Source: Steromphala cineraria
Lineage: Eukaryota > Mollusca > Gastropoda > Trochida > Trochidae
Direction: 5' to 3'
Assembly: GCA_916613615.1 (NCBI GenBank)
Contig: OU744725.1
Coordinates: 12,116,253 to 12,180,252 of the forward strand
DNA: 64,000 bases
Shown: one piece after another, positions 62,057 to 64,000 of the stretch
Layout of the letters: every line of letters begins with the position of its first letter
Numbering within the stretch: position 1 is the first letter of the stretch
The notes under the pieces: model-generated
The model's database searches: none
Told to the model about the DNA's origin: nothing
What the model saw: the letters and a program-made list of their open reading frames with translations, nothing else
Translations under genes and position numbers: made by a program

Positions 62057-62629
62057 TTTAAGCTTACAATCGTAAGCAGATTTATAATTGCAAAAAATGC
62101 AGTTCGATTAGAGATAATTGTGTTGATATCATCATTATCATGTCACATTGTTTGAATCCCTATTTATTCTGGGAATGTTTATTTCTTTAGTTGCACTGTA
62201 CTGTTTTTGTATCAATGTATAAATCCTTTTACACAACATTGACCATCAATATCTTTAACGTCACTTCTGTTGTTATCACTAGAGTTACAGTTCTTTCTTC
62301 TCTGATTATTTCAACCAACAGTTCCTATCGTCTTAAATTACATTCGTTTGTTTTCGTGAATCCCCGTTAAAATTTTTTAACCAATCAGAGGTCTTGGTTC
62401 CACGGTTCTGATGATGGTGAAGTTCCTTCCTCTCGTAATGCGCATGCCCAGCAGTTTGCTTTGTTCTGCCACTGAATCTGTTTCCCACCTCCTCCCCTAC
62501 AACCACCTTAATGCTTGAAAATATAATTAAAATCATTATAACTTCATACAACATAAATGTTGCTGGGCATCAATTTCTATCATTCAAGTCTTCACCTCGA
62601 ATAATAGCCTCCACCGTTACATTTACCAA
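62057..62629. mobile_element. 573-bp insertion with 12-bp target duplication, copy 2 only
   Basis: TACATTTACCAA occurs at 62045-62056 and again at 62618-62629, but once (40758-40769) in copy 1. The inserted sequence has no terminal inverted repeats, poly(A) or ORF that I recognise. A 12-base duplication with no TIR is compatible with retroposition or an unknown element. Confidence 0.65.
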
Positions 62630-63950
62630 GTGTTATTTTTATAGTGCATCTGTTTTAAGTGCATCTTAAATTCGAGCATGAATAGGAATTTATGCCTGCT
62701 GATTTAGATGCAATTTGGATATAAACTATTTGTATATCCTGCAAGAGCAATGTATAAGACACCAATAGTTCTTCATCTCCTTCTGTCGCTAGGATAGTTT
62801 TAATATTCAGGCACTCGTGCCTTTCATTAAGTGGAAAAACGGATTTAATCGATAAGTGTCTTACTTCACCATTGAAAATAAAATATACACATAACATTTG
62901 ACTAGAAATGCCAAAGACTTCCTATACAAAAAAACTTCGGTCAAATGCTGTTGCTCTGAAAATCGTCGGTTTTAGTTGAAAACTCTCGGTTTAATTCGAT
63001 TAACAGATTCTCAGTTGTGTGTCAAACGTTTTCATGTAATAATACCTTGTAACTATCACATTCTTTGAAAACGAGTCTAAGTCCTACTGAGAAGTTGAAA
63101 AGACGTTTTGCTTATTTGATTTAACTCAAACATTTCCAATGCTGACAACAATGAAACCCCAAGTTTCAGTTTTGGTGTCACTTGGATAAAGGTAGAGCGA
63201 ACCAGACGTCACAAAATTATTCGATTCAGTTTGATGTAGAGATTTAAATTCAAACAACACTTGAATAACAAAATAGGTAATTTATTTGCAATATCTTATA
63301 AAAATATATAATAATACAATCGCGACATTCATACTGTATTATTTACTGTAGGTATGTTATAAAGCAACTATAGCATAGTCTCGAGTATGTTCTATGACTC
63401 GATGAAATAATCACATATCGTTATTAGTTGTTTTATCAGGTGCCTTGCCTCGCACTTAGTTATGAGTGGGACAATAACAATAAGGTATGAACATTTGCAA
63501 AACAAAATATCACAAGATGTGAAAGGATGTACCCTGTACCATAGGCTATATCACATGGTTCTAGATTTCTGTCAGCAACTAATTCCGCTTTCCTATTTAC
63601 CGGCAGAGTTTTCGTATCAATTCCCGACACCCAAAAACAGTTTTGATGGAATAAATAGATTTTTAAGTTGCATATTAAGTTTAAGAAACTAGATGGCAAG
63701 CCCAACGTCAACAGAGTGAGATGAGAGTGAAATCCGATGCTTTAAAAAACAGGAGGCCGCGCCTGTAGCTTTGGGTCGAGATCCGTTTCGGGTCGCTCAA
63801 GCGCCTGGGTTATATGCATGTAGAGTTTTTTTGACCATATATGGTTCCTCATCGCTCATAGGTCTAAAGTCTCTCAAATCAATCACACATCACATTGGCT
63901 TCTTCTTTCACACTTCTATCGTCAGAGTTTTGCTATCAGTTATTTAATGT

Positions 63951-64000
63951 CTACTTTGGCTCTCCATCTAAACCTGTTACAACGCTCTCAGGAAGATAGT
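63951..64000 (-). CDS. Last exon (partial) of a second SDR gene
   Basis: The minus strand reads …YLPESVVTGLDGEPK and TAG, identical to the end of the 42-49 kb SDR except one Ser-to-Gly change. The frame is kept and the stop is at the same place. The upstream exons should lie beyond base 64000; whether the paralogue is complete cannot be seen. Confidence 0.8.
   Translation of the reverse strand, partial: YLPESVVTGLDGEPK

Larger units (their letters stand above)
58279..64000 (+). repeat. Segmental duplication, copy 2 (runs off the window)
   Basis: Same orientation as 33731-42135 and about 24.5 kb downstream. It lacks the 3.2-kb segment 37458-40633, carries its own 573-base insertion (62057-62629), and is still matching at base 64000 inside an SDR last exon. 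The SDR gene, LINE and P450 relic therefore lie between the two copies, as in a large tandem duplication. Confidence 0.9.

Noticed and set aside
1..64000. tRNA, rRNA or CRISPR-like arrays
   Set aside because: No tRNA A/B-box pairs, rRNA blocks or regularly spaced repeats recognised by eye; tRNAscan and Infernal were not available.

Overview
The window is eukaryotic: every recognisable gene is split into GT-AG exons, the introns and spacers are AT-rich, and much of the rest is MITEs, foldback elements, SINE-like pieces and LINE fragments. Two copies of a short repeat containing GTTTTACGCCGCTT, which I associate with gastropod SINEs, and the overall gene style point to a mollusc, probably a gastropod. 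The lineage is an inference.

1-30.7 kb (minus strand): the 5' part of an outer-arm axonemal dynein gamma heavy chain gene (DNAH5/DNAH8 type). I could place 48 consecutive exons whose frames join without a break into 2,739 codons: N-terminal tail, linker, AAA1, AAA2 and most of AAA3. The gene leaves the window at base 1, still coding for AAA3. Its introns hold a 12-base microexon, an 88-bp duplication spanning a splice donor, a ~103-bp tandem repeat, a cluster of a 16-bp motif in both orientations, and a SINE-like 3' tail.

30.7-42.1 kb: no convincing gene. It holds several copies of a TTAA-flanked MITE, SINE-like fragments, a near-perfect 171-bp palindrome, and copy 1 of a large direct segmental duplication (33.7-42.1 kb).

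42.1-48.9 kb (minus strand): a complete eight-exon short-chain dehydrogenase/reductase gene (328 residues, retinol-dehydrogenase/WWOX/DHRSX-like) with TGGNTGIG, NAG and Y-x3-K motifs. Its introns carry a 29-bp-TIR MITE, an exact 11-copy heptamer array and other repeats. Just upstream is a 5'-truncated, frameshifted RNase H-bearing non-LTR retrotransposon (49.1-50.8 kb).

51-58.3 kb: spacer with paired MITEs, a TA-flanked MITE with 27-bp TIRs, a ~870-bp inverted-repeat element, two intact terminal exons of a mitochondrial-clan cytochrome P450 (minus strand), a reverse transcriptase fragment (plus strand) and small hairpins.

58.3-64.0 kb: copy 2 of the segmental duplication, in the same orientation. 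It ends inside the last exon of a second SDR gene, so SDR genes are probably tandemly duplicated across the right edge. The dynein (ciliary motility), the SDR (redox metabolism) and the P450 have no obvious joint role; the duplication and mobile-element activity are what connect the right half.
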